Source: Pseudobdellovibrionaceae bacterium | Lineage (GTDB): Bacteria; Bdellovibrionota; UBA1018; UBA6935 | Assembly: GCA_002722705.1 (NCBI GenBank) | Contig: PBMP01000059.1 | Location: 52,600 to 116,599, forward strand | DNA length: 64,000 nucleotides | Direction: 5' to 3' | Part shown: positions 29,473-38,597 of the stretch, piece after piece | How the letters are laid out: each line of letters begins with the position of its first letter | Numbering within the stretch: position 1 is the stretch's first letter | Position numbers and translations under genes: made by a program | The notes under the pieces: generated by a model | Seen by the model: the letters and a program-made list of their open reading frames with translations, nothing else | What the model was told of the DNA's origin: nothing | Databases searched by the model: none

Positions 29473-30509
29473 ATTTGATCTCTTTCAATTGCTTCAAAAA
29501 GAGCTCTAAAATTTCCTTCTCCGAAACCTTGATTTTGTTTTCTTTGAATAAACTCAAAAAAGAATGGACCTACAATTTCTTTGGTAAAAATTTGCATTAA
29601 ATACCCTTGATCATCTCCATCCAAAAGAATCTGCAAGTCTTCAAGTACTTCGATGGACTCGGTCACACCTGGAACTCTCGTTGGAACTGCTTCATAATAA
29701 GTATGTGGAACTTGTAAAAATTCATACTTTGAGTTTCTTAAGTTTTTCACACAAGAAAGAATATCAGTCGTTAAAAAAGCAAGGTGTTGAACACCTGCGC
29801 CGTGAAATCGATCAACAAATTCTTGAACCTGACTTTCTGGTTCTGTTGCTTCGTTAATAGGAACTTTGATCTTACCATTTTCAGATTGAACTACATCTGA
29901 AATTAATCCTGTCTTTCCCGTTCGAATATCGAAATGCCGAACTACTCCAAACCCGAAAATATCTTTATACCAATCGACCCAGGTCTGCATTTCCCCAATT
30001 CCTACATTATTTGTAAGATGATCAATGAGTCGAATTCCATGAGGAGAAGGGCTTTCTAAACGCTCGACCACAAGACCTTGATCAAAGAGTGCGTTTTCAC
30101 AAGAACTCTCTCTTTGAATAAATGCATAACGAAGATCACCTGGGGTCCAAATCTCAGAACGCACCACTTTTCCATTTTCAGTTTGATAAACCTGCGGCTC
30201 CATTGCAGGACGTGCCCCTTTTTTCACCGTTTCTTCAAATGCAGCGACAGAATCATCTACATCCAAGGCCAAAACAGAAATTCCATCTCCATGTTTTTTC
30301 TGAAAATCAGTTAAATTATTTTTTTGATTGGAGTCCACCTGCGTAAGTAAAATTCGTACAAACCCCTGGGCAAAAACCGAAGTGAGTTGTTCTTGGTTAA
30401 TTCTTTGGCCAATTTTTTCAAAACCAAGCCGCATCCAAATATCTTCATGGGTTTTTAAATCAGAAACAGCAAACTCTACATGGTCAAAACCTTGATTTTG
30501 TATTTTCAT
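29454..30509 (-). CDS. hppD: 4-hydroxyphenylpyruvate dioxygenase
   Basis: 351-residue Fe(II) enzyme that converts 4-hydroxyphenylpyruvate to homogentisate in tyrosine breakdown (or quinone/pyomelanin routes). Two vicinal-oxygen-chelate domains. Iron ligands His164 (LIDHLTNNV), His242 (GVQHLAFLT) and Glu319 (PFFFEF) are all in place. RBS AAGGAG is 6 bases from the ATG. No other tyrosine-degradation gene is nearby, so the fate of homogentisate cannot be seen here. Confidence 0.95.
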   Translation of the reverse strand: MKIQNQGFDHVEFAVSDLKTHEDIWMRLGFEKIGQRINQEQLTSVFAQGFVRILLTQVDSNQKNNLTDFQKKHGDGISVLALDVDDSVAAFEETVKKGARPAMEPQVYQTENGKVVRSEIWTPGDLRYAFIQRESSCENALFDQGLVVERLESPSPHGIRLIDHLTNNVGIGEMQTWVDWYKDIFGFGVVRHFDIRTGKTGLISDVVQSENGKIKVPINEATEPESQVQEFVDRFHGAGVQHLAFLTTDILSCVKNLRNSKYEFLQVPHTYYEAVPTRVPGVTESIEVLEDLQILLDGDDQGYLMQIFTKEIVGPFFFEFIQRKQNQGFGEGNFRALFEAIERDQIQRGVL

Positions 30510-30578
30510 CTTATTCTCCTTAAAAAGCCCAATGAAACTATCATTGTCTATTCTTTTTGACAGCTAGAATATGTGATC

Positions 30579-32588
30579 TTACTTTTCTTGAGTCGATCCT
30601 GGATTTGAATCCAAATCGCTATGCGTTAAACCAGGAAGCATTCCATCGACATTTTGGCGTTCATCAACATAATTTACGTAAGTATAGTCAGAAAGTAAAT
30701 TTTGATAGAAGTCTAAATATTCATATCCTTGCTTACGGTGGATCACTTTATCTCTCACTTTTTCATCAACTACTTTTTTAAATTCTTTTTTCAACCACGG
30801 AGAACTATACTGAATCCACTCCAGAACCTCTGAAAGACTATTTCCCCGGATCGCTTCTTCAATATAATAACCGTCATTTTCATTCTCATCTAAAAACACA
30901 TGAACTTCATTGACTCGGCCAAACAAATTATGAAGGTCTCCCATAATGTCTTGATATGCTCCCATTAAAAAGAACCCTAGATAATAAGGCTTTCCAGACT
31001 CTAATGGATGAACTTTTAATGTTTCATTCACCTCTCTTAAATCAATAAATTTATTAATTTTCCCATCAGAATCACAAGTAATATCTACCAATATAGAATC
31101 TACTGTTGGTTCTTCATTTAATCGATGAATAGGAATCACTGGAAAAAGATGCTGGATTGCCCAATGATCCGGCATCGATTGAAAAAGAGAAAAATTACAC
31201 AGATACTGATGAGCCAAATCTTTTTTTAGATCATTTAATTCATCTGGAATGTAACGTAGACTTTTCGCTTTTTTACTCACTTCTTTACATATGGTCCAAA
31301 AAAGCTGTTCAATTTTTGCTCGATCCTCTAATGACAATAAACCCACTTTAAAAAGATTTAGACCATCTTCTTTTAAATGAAGAGCATCATGATAATTCTC
31401 AAGAAGCTTCTTAGTGGTTAAACTCTCTAAAACCTCTCTCATTTTTTTCACTTGTTCGTGCTCATCATCTGATTCTTTAAAAAGAAAATCTTCTTTAAAA
31501 TCTGGTTCAGTCATTTGGATTTTTCCAAAAACATCAACAACTAAAACAGAATGATGAGCTACAATTGCTCGACCGCTCTCAGAAACGATATGAGGATGTT
31601 TTACCTCTTCTGCATCACAAACTTCTTTAATGGAATAAACCACATCTGCTACATACTCTTCTAAAGAATAGTTCATTGAACTATCGTAATCAGTAGAAGA
31701 ACCATCATAATCCACTCCAAGACCTCCCCCTACATCTAGATAATCTAAATCTAAGCCCATCTTTTGGAGTTTAGAGTAAATCCGAGCAGCCTCTTTTGTT
31801 GCATTACTAATCGTTCGAATATTTGTAATTTGAGATCCAACATGGAAGTGTAAAAGCTTAAAGCAATCCTCCATCTTTTCTTCTTTGAGTCGATAAACTA
31901 CTTTTAAAATCTCGGGAGTAGAAAGTCCGAACTTTGCAAAGTCCCCACCACTACTTTCCCATTTTCCACTTCCACGAGTTGAGAGCTTAGACCGCACACC
32001 AATCAAAGGTCGTATATTTAGCTCTTTAGATAGACGAATGACATGATCCAGCTCGCTTAATTTTTCAACGACAACAAAAACTTTTTTTCCTAATTTTTTT
32101 CCTAAAAGAGCGGTTTTAATAATGTCTGAATCTTTGTACCCATTACAAATGACCAACGCTTCTGGAGATAAATCCATTGCCACTACTGCTGCTAACTCAG
32201 TTTTTGAGCCTGCTTCTAAACCATAGTCATAGGGTTTCCCGGCATCGACAATCTCCTCAACCACTTCTCTCATTTGATTGACTTTAATCGGATACACACC
32301 TCGGTACTGCCCTTGATATTCTGCTTCTTCAATGGATTTTCGAAAGGTTTCGTTGAGTCGAATCACTCGATCTCGAATGATGTCCTGAAAACGAATTAAA
32401 ACCGGAAACTTTAGTTTTCTATTCTTCACTTCATCTAAGACCTGAGTTAAATCAATTCCCGGTCCAGATGATCGTTCAGGATAAACCACGAGGTTTCCTG
32501 CATCGTTTACATTAAAGTACCCATCACCCCAATTTTGAATATGATAAAGTTTTAAAGATTCTGAAATGTCCCATGTTTTCATTGTCAT
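30579..32588 (-). CDS. speA: biosynthetic arginine decarboxylase
   Basis: 669-residue PLP enzyme that decarboxylates arginine to agmatine for polyamine synthesis. The fold III PLP lysine is Lys102 in GVYPIKVNQ. Other family blocks: GLEAGSKTELA, ICNGYKD, FHVGSQITNI, DVGGGLGVDYDGS and SESGRA. Length matches SpeA. It lies upstream of hppD on the same strand with a 69-base gap; no functional link is evident. Confidence 0.95.
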   Translation of the reverse strand: MTMKTWDISESLKLYHIQNWGDGYFNVNDAGNLVVYPERSSGPGIDLTQVLDEVKNRKLKFPVLIRFQDIIRDRVIRLNETFRKSIEEAEYQGQYRGVYPIKVNQMREVVEEIVDAGKPYDYGLEAGSKTELAAVVAMDLSPEALVICNGYKDSDIIKTALLGKKLGKKVFVVVEKLSELDHVIRLSKELNIRPLIGVRSKLSTRGSGKWESSGGDFAKFGLSTPEILKVVYRLKEEKMEDCFKLLHFHVGSQITNIRTISNATKEAARIYSKLQKMGLDLDYLDVGGGLGVDYDGSSTDYDSSMNYSLEEYVADVVYSIKEVCDAEEVKHPHIVSESGRAIVAHHSVLVVDVFGKIQMTEPDFKEDFLFKESDDEHEQVKKMREVLESLTTKKLLENYHDALHLKEDGLNLFKVGLLSLEDRAKIEQLFWTICKEVSKKAKSLRYIPDELNDLKKDLAHQYLCNFSLFQSMPDHWAIQHLFPVIPIHRLNEEPTVDSILVDITCDSDGKINKFIDLREVNETLKVHPLESGKPYYLGFFLMGAYQDIMGDLHNLFGRVNEVHVFLDENENDGYYIEEAIRGNSLSEVLEWIQYSSPWLKKEFKKVVDEKVRDKVIHRKQGYEYLDFYQNLLSDYTYVNYVDERQNVDGMLPGLTHSDLDSNPGSTQEK

Positions 32589-32655
32589 CAGGATTTCGTA
32601 GCACGCACTCTAGAGCCTGACAACAATAGATTGGAATGACATTTATAAAGGTCAT

Positions 32656-33285
32656 TCACTCAGAAAGAGGAGCAATCATGCCCCCTTTTAACTTTCTGAC
32701 AAAGTCATCTTTATTTCCAAAAAGATCATCATCGATTTCCGTTCGAATCATAAAGTCATTCCCAAGAGCACCTTTTAAAGACTGAAGTGTGAATAAACGA
32801 TGAGTGTACGTATACTCGTCTGTTCGAGAATTATACGTCTGTTTATAAGGACCCGAACATTTCATAAAAAAGTTCTGAATTTCAGGCCTTTGATCATCAT
32901 GCTTAAACCACAACTTAACCCAAGTGAATTTATACTTCGTATCAAAACCAGTTCCTGTAGCATGAACCTCTAAGGCCGAACCCTTTTTTAGGGTCACTCT
33001 CTGTGAATCCAAGGAGGACTCTTTTCTTTTATAGTAAGAAAGTCGACAATAAGAATCGACAGCACCGAACGAACTGACACGGTCTTCCCATTCAGCATTA
33101 GACTCCTCAGAACGCTGATCCTTACATCCGCCATCATAACAATCAATAAAATCCTCGTTTGCTAGAAAAGAAATATCCCTGTTCAAAATTAAAAGATCAT
33201 CTTTAGCAAACTGACCTACAACTAACCTTGAATCATCACAAGCAGTTAAACTTAAAACCAACAAAAGAATAATCATTTTTTTCAT
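32656..33285 (-). CDS. lipoprotein, unknown function
   Basis: 209 residues from ATG 33285: MKKMIILLLVLSLTACDDS, with lipobox LTAC and Asp at +2. An in-frame TTG at 33312 would spoil the signal and is rejected. The mature part has several Cys pairs (CYDGGCK) and Tyr/Arg-rich strands. Not recognised. It lies just downstream of rnpB. Confidence 0.75.
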   Translation of the reverse strand: MKKMIILLLVLSLTACDDSRLVVGQFAKDDLLILNRDISFLANEDFIDCYDGGCKDQRSEESNAEWEDRVSSFGAVDSYCRLSYYKRKESSLDSQRVTLKKGSALEVHATGTGFDTKYKFTWVKLWFKHDDQRPEIQNFFMKCSGPYKQTYNSRTDEYTYTHRLFTLQSLKGALGNDFMIRTEIDDDLFGNKDDFVRKLKGGMIAPLSE

Positions 33286-33334
33286 AAATGCTGCATAGCA
33301 CAAAAAAAACAAGAAACAACAACTATAATCATTC

Positions 33335-33681
33335 GCGTAGGACTATAAGCCGGGTTCTGTCTTCACATTGCTGTGGAGGCGACCATTCATCTAGGATCAT
33401 CATTACTGATCATCTCATGCAATCAACCCGGAAGCAGATCGAGCCAATCTGTTGCTTCCCTATTTGATCTTGCTCCAAGTAGGGTTTACCGTGCCACTTA
33501 AATCACTTTAAGCGCGGTGGGCTCTTACCCCACCCTTTCACCCTTACCTCCGAAGAGGCGGTTTTCTTTCTGTTGCACTTGCCGTCAGTCAAAGACTGCC
33601 TGGCCGTTAGCCAGTACTCTGCTCTATGGAGCCCGGACTTTCCTCCCGCTGAAATTCAGCCAGCGATCGCCCGTCCTACGC
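33335..33681 (-). ncRNA. rnpB: RNase P RNA, bacterial class A
   Basis: About 347 nt catalytic RNA of tRNA 5'-end processing. The P1 stem pairs GCGTAGGAC (33681-33673) with GTCCTACGC at the other end (33343-33335). Conserved core elements follow in order: GAGGAAAGTCCGGGCTCC (P4 strand and CR-I), ACAGAAAG, GGTAAACCC and the terminal AGACAGAACCCGGCTTAT. It lies 7 bases downstream of the zinc-ribbon protein gene. An open frame on the opposite strand here is not a gene. Confidence 0.96.
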
Positions 33682-33688
33682 AAACTTT

Positions 33689-34414
33689 TTATTCAGCAGA
33701 AGCAGAAACATAAAGGATTCGATTACATGATGGACATTCATGAATTTCTTCCATTTTTCTGATTTGATTCGCCGCCTGAGGCGGAAGAGAAATATGACAA
33801 CCTGAACATTGATTACCCACCATAGGTGCCATACCCATACCACTTCTTGCTTTTCGGATACGATCGTATCGACTTAAAATACTGTTAGAAATATCAGATA
33901 AATAATTCTTTCTTTCGGAAAGCAGCTCTTGAAGATCCCCATCGATTTTTTGAGTTTCCCCAGAAACTTCAGCAGCTTTACTGTCCATTTCAGTTTTTAC
34001 CGTATTACACTTTTCTTCTAAATCTTTTAACGATTCTTCAAACTGATTAAAATTATCTTGGATTTTTGCTTTTTGACTTTCTAAGTCTGCACTCATTTTT
34101 TTGAGTTGATCCACTTCTTTAGTTGCTGCTTGAAATTCTTTATTATCAGAAACACTTTGAAGCTTTTCCTCTGCACGCTTCATGCGAGAATGATTCATTT
34201 CTAAAGCACCATTAATTTGAGTCATTTTTGTTTGAACTTGAGAAGCTTCTTCTTTTTTCTCATCCCAAGATCTCTGGGCCATTAAATACATCTTTTCTAA
34301 ATTCTTCAGCTCATTCGGCTTTGATGCTTTCTCGTTCTCCAAATGAAGAATTTTAATATCTAGTTCTTGTACGAAGGTAAGTTTTTGAATTTGTTCTGAG
34401 TAAGATAAAGACAC
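33689..34414 (-). CDS. CT398-like coiled-coil zinc-ribbon protein
   Basis: 241 residues: a long antiparallel coiled coil (about 15-190, rich in Lys/Glu/Gln) followed by a C-terminal C4 zinc ribbon with CSGCH and CPSC. This is the CT398/DUF164 architecture, widespread in bacteria and reported to touch the flagellar export or sigma-54 systems in chlamydiae; the general role is unsettled. It begins 9 bases after the DUF34 gene and is followed by rnpB. Confidence 0.9.
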   Translation of the reverse strand: MSLSYSEQIQKLTFVQELDIKILHLENEKASKPNELKNLEKMYLMAQRSWDEKKEEASQVQTKMTQINGALEMNHSRMKRAEEKLQSVSDNKEFQAATKEVDQLKKMSADLESQKAKIQDNFNQFEESLKDLEEKCNTVKTEMDSKAAEVSGETQKIDGDLQELLSERKNYLSDISNSILSRYDRIRKARSGMGMAPMVGNQCSGCHISLPPQAANQIRKMEEIHECPSCNRILYVSASAE

Positions 34415-34423
34415 TCGGTTCTC

Positions 34424-35563
34424 CTATTTCACCCCATGCATTTTTTGAAGGGGTTGATGATTCATTGCCACGTTTAATCCTAATTGCTCCAGCCACTGAC
34501 CCATGATTTGAATATAAAAATATTCACTCTCACGGTGTCCAAGCTCCATGACAGCCATTCCACTTCGGGCCCCTCGAATCACATCATGGTAATCGGCTTC
34601 CCCGGTGATAAACAAATCACACCGCTGCGAAAGAGCAGCATCAATAAAGGAAGCTCCCTTACCTGCAACAAATCCAATCCGTTGGACCGTATGAGGGACC
34701 GGCTCTGTCAAGAAAAAGCCGTCTATTTTAAACAGGCTTTTAACACGTTCAGCTACTTCTGAAAAGGGTTTCCGCTCATTAAACTCTCCCCAAAATCCAT
34801 ACCCGAGTCCTGAAATCAACCCCTTCCCTGAAGGCTCCTGACTTACAGGATATAAATCATAAGCAACCTCCTCATAAGGATGAGCCTCCATCATTGCTCT
34901 AATCACCGATTTTAGGCTTCTTGTTGGAACAATCGTCTCAAATCGAATTTCTTCAACTTCCTCTAATTGTTGAGGTTTTCCAATAAAAGGACGAGAACCT
35001 TCATTTCCACGAAAACTCCCTTTTCCAGGGATTTCAAAACCACAGCTGTCATAGGCACCCACACTCCCTGCTCCTGCCTCAAACATTGCTGTTTTGACCG
35101 AAGACTGGTGGGAACGAGGAAGAAAAACTACGATTTTTGTGAGTGTTGTCGTTCCTGCTTTTGGACGATCAATCAGTCTCCCCAGAGGTTTTACCCCCAA
35201 GCCAGAAGATACCGTCGTCGCAACTTCGAGCGCACATTGATCAAAATTAGTATGATACGAAGCAATCGCAATTTTATTTTCTAAGGCTCGAAACATTTGA
35301 GTTTCAAGAGCCAACGGACTTCGAGGCAGCCATTTTTTTAACCCCCTAAAAATACAAGGATGATGATTTACAATCAGAGAATCTCCACGCTCAATGGCTT
35401 GATCAACTACATCAGAAGTCAAATCCACAGAAACCGTTGCCCCATGAGTTTCCCAGTGAGGGTCGCCTACTAAAAGACCGACATTGTCCCACGATTCTGC
35501 TGTTGATGAAGGAGCTTTTTGTTCGAGGTATCGAATGATCGATTGTATTGATTTTTTTTGCAT
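34424..35563 (-). CDS. Nif3-like dinuclear metal centre protein (DUF34)
   Basis: 379 residues. N-terminal AESWDNVGLLVGDP and NHHPCIFRG carry metal ligands; an inserted central domain (about 130-260) is typical of the longer DUF34 form, and GEADYHD near the C-terminus completes the metal site. The family is nearly universal; it has been called GTP cyclohydrolase I type 2 but the reaction is not established. Coupled with the zinc-ribbon gene downstream (9-base gap). Confidence 0.92.
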   Translation of the reverse strand: MQKKSIQSIIRYLEQKAPSSTAESWDNVGLLVGDPHWETHGATVSVDLTSDVVDQAIERGDSLIVNHHPCIFRGLKKWLPRSPLALETQMFRALENKIAIASYHTNFDQCALEVATTVSSGLGVKPLGRLIDRPKAGTTTLTKIVVFLPRSHQSSVKTAMFEAGAGSVGAYDSCGFEIPGKGSFRGNEGSRPFIGKPQQLEEVEEIRFETIVPTRSLKSVIRAMMEAHPYEEVAYDLYPVSQEPSGKGLISGLGYGFWGEFNERKPFSEVAERVKSLFKIDGFFLTEPVPHTVQRIGFVAGKGASFIDAALSQRCDLFITGEADYHDVIRGARSGMAVMELGHRESEYFYIQIMGQWLEQLGLNVAMNHQPLQKMHGVK

Positions 35564-35663
35564 AAGGCATGCTATCTAGGTTTGAAGATCCTTTCAAACC
35601 GTTCTTTTTTCTTTCAATTCAAAACAAAACAAGTTAAATACTCAAGAATTGAAAGGATCTCTT

Positions 35664-36113
35664 ATGAAAAAGATTGTATTGCTCATTGCATGTCTATCTC
35701 TCACTTCCTCTGCGTTTGCGAAGAAAAGGTCATTTGGCCTCGGGATTATCGTAGGTGAACCTACAGGGATCACTGGAAAGTATTTTTTTGATCAAACTCA
35801 GGCAGTTGATTTTGGGATCTCATATAGTTTTGATAAGTTTGTGTATGCTTATGCAGATTACCTGAAACATTTTCCTCATGCTTTTGGAAAGAGCTCAAAA
35901 TTCGTCTATGAACTTGCTCCCTATGTAGGAGTCGGTCTTGGAGTAGGACTCGATCATGATGTTCTAGTTGCAGCAAGAATTCCGTTGGGAATTGAATGGA
36001 TGATTCCTCGATCTCAAATTGGACTTTTTCTAGAGCTCGTTCCTGGACTCGCAGTGATTCCTTCCACAACTTTTCGCTTTGGTGGGGGAATTGGAGTACG
36101 ATTCTTTTTCTAA
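35664..36113 (+). CDS. small outer-membrane beta-barrel-like protein
   Basis: 149 residues from ATG 35664 (AAGGA 8 bases upstream), starting with signal MKKIVLLIACLSLTSSAFA. The mature chain consists of short Gly-rich amphipathic strands (FGLGIIVGEPTGITGKYFF, YELAPYVGVGLGVGL) and ends in FRFGGGIGVRFFF. A C-terminal Phe is a usual outer-membrane protein signal. Similar small barrels with the GEPTGITGK motif occur widely in Gram-negatives, with unknown function. Confidence 0.75.
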   Translation: MKKIVLLIACLSLTSSAFAKKRSFGLGIIVGEPTGITGKYFFDQTQAVDFGISYSFDKFVYAYADYLKHFPHAFGKSSKFVYELAPYVGVGLGVGLDHDVLVAARIPLGIEWMIPRSQIGLFLELVPGLAVIPSTTFRFGGGIGVRFFF

Positions 36114-36114
36114 G

Positions 36115-38016
36115 CTAATAAGAAAATAAAAAAGGAAGTGCTTCAAAAATATTCATAAATGTTGGACGATAGATATTTCTGCGAATCATTTCCTCTTCTC
36201 TTTTCCAATAGTGAAGTGTTGCTGCAGGCCAGCCATATCCCCATGCATAACTGGTTGGATTTTTATGTTCTTCAAAAACATAGGCTTCGGGATATCGATT
36301 AAACCTCGAAATAATTTTGCTCATCAGTCTTAATCCCTTCATTCGTTTTTGTTTTGCTTTATTCAACAAAAACGCTCTCTTTTGTGTGTGTTTTCCATAA
36401 GTAAGAGCTTTTCTTAAGAAATAAGAATGAGAGAGTCTTAAAAAAGTCATGTTCATTAACGCTCTTAGTTCTAAATTTTTTATCTCTTTAGTCTTTGGAA
36501 GAGCATCTAAAGCAACCTCTAATTGTGCTGCTTGAACTCCAGCTAAAATAGGGTTTTTACTCAGTTCCTTTAAAAGTCTTCTTTCATGGATTGGACTTCC
36601 AATCAAAGGGAGTTCATCAAATAAATTCGTTGAACTAATCATCGAAATGAGTTGTTTTTTTTTGAAAAACTTCGACTGAAATTCAAGAATTTTTCCCCAA
36701 ACTTTAAGGTCTTCTCCAAGAAGTTTTAATGCTATTTTTTCGTCTTTTTTATAGTCTGAGTCTATGAGAAGAGCAGTCGTCCAATCAAAAAGCCAGTACC
36801 CCAACTCTTGTCCTGTGGTAAATGTCAAAACCCCTTTTACTCCATCGGACTCAATTTGATCAAAATCATCACTCCGAGATTTGAGATAATCAGTCAAAAA
36901 CAAGGGGACATCGATATCCATTGCGATAAAGTAACTTGTTTCTGGAAAGTACCAAGTAGGTCTTTTTTTTACTTCTTCTTTCATGAAGTGATGTAAATCT
37001 TTAAAATTTTTTCTTCCATACATAGGAGTATATAAATCATTTAAACCATAAAACATCACGGTATGAGGAAGAATGCCTACTTCAGAATCAGCATACTGAG
37101 GTAAAAAGTTAAAATTTCCATAATTTTTTGATCTTTGATTTGAAGAAACATGGACCTTGATCCAAAGTTGCCTACCGGCACGACTTAATTTTTTTGCAGC
37201 TAAATTCATCCATTTCAAAGTTCTTTCTTCATTTGTAGAAGTCAACTCTGAAGTTCCTATTTCTAAAGTCAAAAAATCAAAATCAATCTGTTTAATCCAG
37301 TTTTGTAATTGAAGAAAAATTTGTTTTTCAGCACCAATACCTGTAAGTGATTGAAACGGAGTAAGAAGCCGTAGGCTTCGTTGTTGCTGAAGAGCAAAAC
37401 TTCCTGATACCCCAGTATAAATCCCAAATTGATGTGCAAAATTAAAAAGAGGTCTTAAGCTTGAAATTATTTTTTCAAATTTAGGCTGTCTTAACAAAAC
37501 AACTTGAATCAAATTTTGACCATTTCGAGCACTCCATCGAATCATATCCATTCCAATTTTTTGATCTCCCATTAAGAAACCATGAACCCATTCAGAAGGA
37601 TGCTGAGTATGCATATGAAATCCTCGATAAGAAAACCGAGGTTTCCAAACAACAGTCTCTCCACAATGACTTCGAATTTGATTCTCAGTAGGTGAAACCT
37701 GTATCCTAGGATGGGGAAAAAGAAATCCTAAATAACGAAGTCCTTTATAAAAAGTAGAACTCCACTCATTCTGAGTCGCTCCCACCATTAAACGAATTTC
37801 ATTTTCTTGTGAACAATCAATAATAACTTTATTCCCTTTTGAAACTTTTGTTTGATAAATTTTTAAAAAATTTGAACTCAAATGAGCTTCTCTCAAAATA
37901 AGCCTTAGATCCTCTTTCACAGTATTCAATGAGGCTTCTCTCAGAGGAATTTGTGGATTCACAGGACTCGCGTTTGCTTGAATTAAAAAAGAAGTAAAAA
38001 GTAAAAGAAGCGCCAT
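36115..38016 (-). CDS. exported glycoside hydrolase-like protein
   Basis: 633 residues from ATG 38016 (AAGGA about 9 bases upstream; a further start at 38052 has no RBS). Signal MALLLLFTSFLIQANA. The layout, an N-terminal domain with IIDCSQENEIRLMVGATQ, then KPRFSYRGFHMHTQHPSEW and a TIM-barrel-like succession (GMDMIRWSARNGQN, FDFLTLEIGTSEL, GRQLWIKVHV), resembles hexosaminidase/glucuronidase-type glycosidases acting on polysaccharides. The assignment is by pattern only and the catalytic residues are not identified. It converges with the barrel gene (1-base gap). Confidence 0.55.
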   Translation of the reverse strand: MALLLLFTSFLIQANASPVNPQIPLREASLNTVKEDLRLILREAHLSSNFLKIYQTKVSKGNKVIIDCSQENEIRLMVGATQNEWSSTFYKGLRYLGFLFPHPRIQVSPTENQIRSHCGETVVWKPRFSYRGFHMHTQHPSEWVHGFLMGDQKIGMDMIRWSARNGQNLIQVVLLRQPKFEKIISSLRPLFNFAHQFGIYTGVSGSFALQQQRSLRLLTPFQSLTGIGAEKQIFLQLQNWIKQIDFDFLTLEIGTSELTSTNEERTLKWMNLAAKKLSRAGRQLWIKVHVSSNQRSKNYGNFNFLPQYADSEVGILPHTVMFYGLNDLYTPMYGRKNFKDLHHFMKEEVKKRPTWYFPETSYFIAMDIDVPLFLTDYLKSRSDDFDQIESDGVKGVLTFTTGQELGYWLFDWTTALLIDSDYKKDEKIALKLLGEDLKVWGKILEFQSKFFKKKQLISMISSTNLFDELPLIGSPIHERRLLKELSKNPILAGVQAAQLEVALDALPKTKEIKNLELRALMNMTFLRLSHSYFLRKALTYGKHTQKRAFLLNKAKQKRMKGLRLMSKIISRFNRYPEAYVFEEHKNPTSYAWGYGWPAATLHYWKREEEMIRRNIYRPTFMNIFEALPFLFSY

Positions 38017-38149
38017 TGTTATTTTCCTTTCAGGAAAACCAAAATGAATCATATTGAGTAAAAAATCGAGTGGAGATAAGTCTCACCTCCATGGGGTCTT
38101 ATTGGCTCGAATAAAGCATAGACGCGCAGCGAAAACGCTTTATTTTTAT

Positions 38150-38179
38150 TTGCATAAAATAAAGTATTACAGATAGAAT
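38150..38179 (+). promoter_or_regulatory. candidate promoter of the receiver/CheX-kinase operon
   Basis: TTGCAT (38150-38155), 18-base spacer, TAGAAT (38174-38179), 40 bases before the TTG start of the receiver gene. Confidence 0.35.
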
Positions 38180-38219
38180 AATTTTAAATATATACTCTAA
38201 AGCGAAGAGAGGTGACCCC

Positions 38220-38597
38220 TTGGCAAAAATTCTCATTGTTGATGACAGTCTCATTATCAGAAAAACGCTAGAAAGAATTGTTACTGAAAAAGGACATGAA
38301 GTCATTGCCACTGGAAAAGACGGTATTGAGGGAGTTGACCTTTATACAAAGCATCAACCAGACGTCATGTTTCTTGACATTACGATGCCAAACAAAGACG
38401 GAAAAGAATGTTTGAAAGAAATCATTGAAAAATACCCTGACGCAAAAATAATCATGTTTTCCGCCATATCCGATGAAGAAGAAAAAAGTAGATGTATTTC
38501 TTTAGGTGCTAGTCGATTTATCAATAAGGGTGAAAACTTAATGCAGGAAGAAAACAAAGAAAAGATTGTTCAAGCAGTTGAGGAGCTCTCTCAGTAA
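38220..38597 (+). CDS. single-domain response regulator
   Basis: 125-residue receiver. Acidic pocket Asp8/Asp9, phosphoacceptor Asp53 (MFLDITMP), conserved Ser in MFSAISD and Lys in FINKG. The TTG start has GAGG 7 bases upstream. The kinase gene begins at the very next base after its stop codon, so they form a pair. The CheX-like domain on that kinase suggests this receiver's phosphate may also be removed by its partner. Confidence 0.93.
   Translation: MAKILIVDDSLIIRKTLERIVTEKGHEVIATGKDGIEGVDLYTKHQPDVMFLDITMPNKDGKECLKEIIEKYPDAKIIMFSAISDEEEKSRCISLGASRFINKGENLMQEENKEKIVQAVEELSQ

Noticed and set aside
33517..33762. Open frame across the RNase P RNA
   Set aside because: Antisense to a well-supported ncRNA and lacking protein features.
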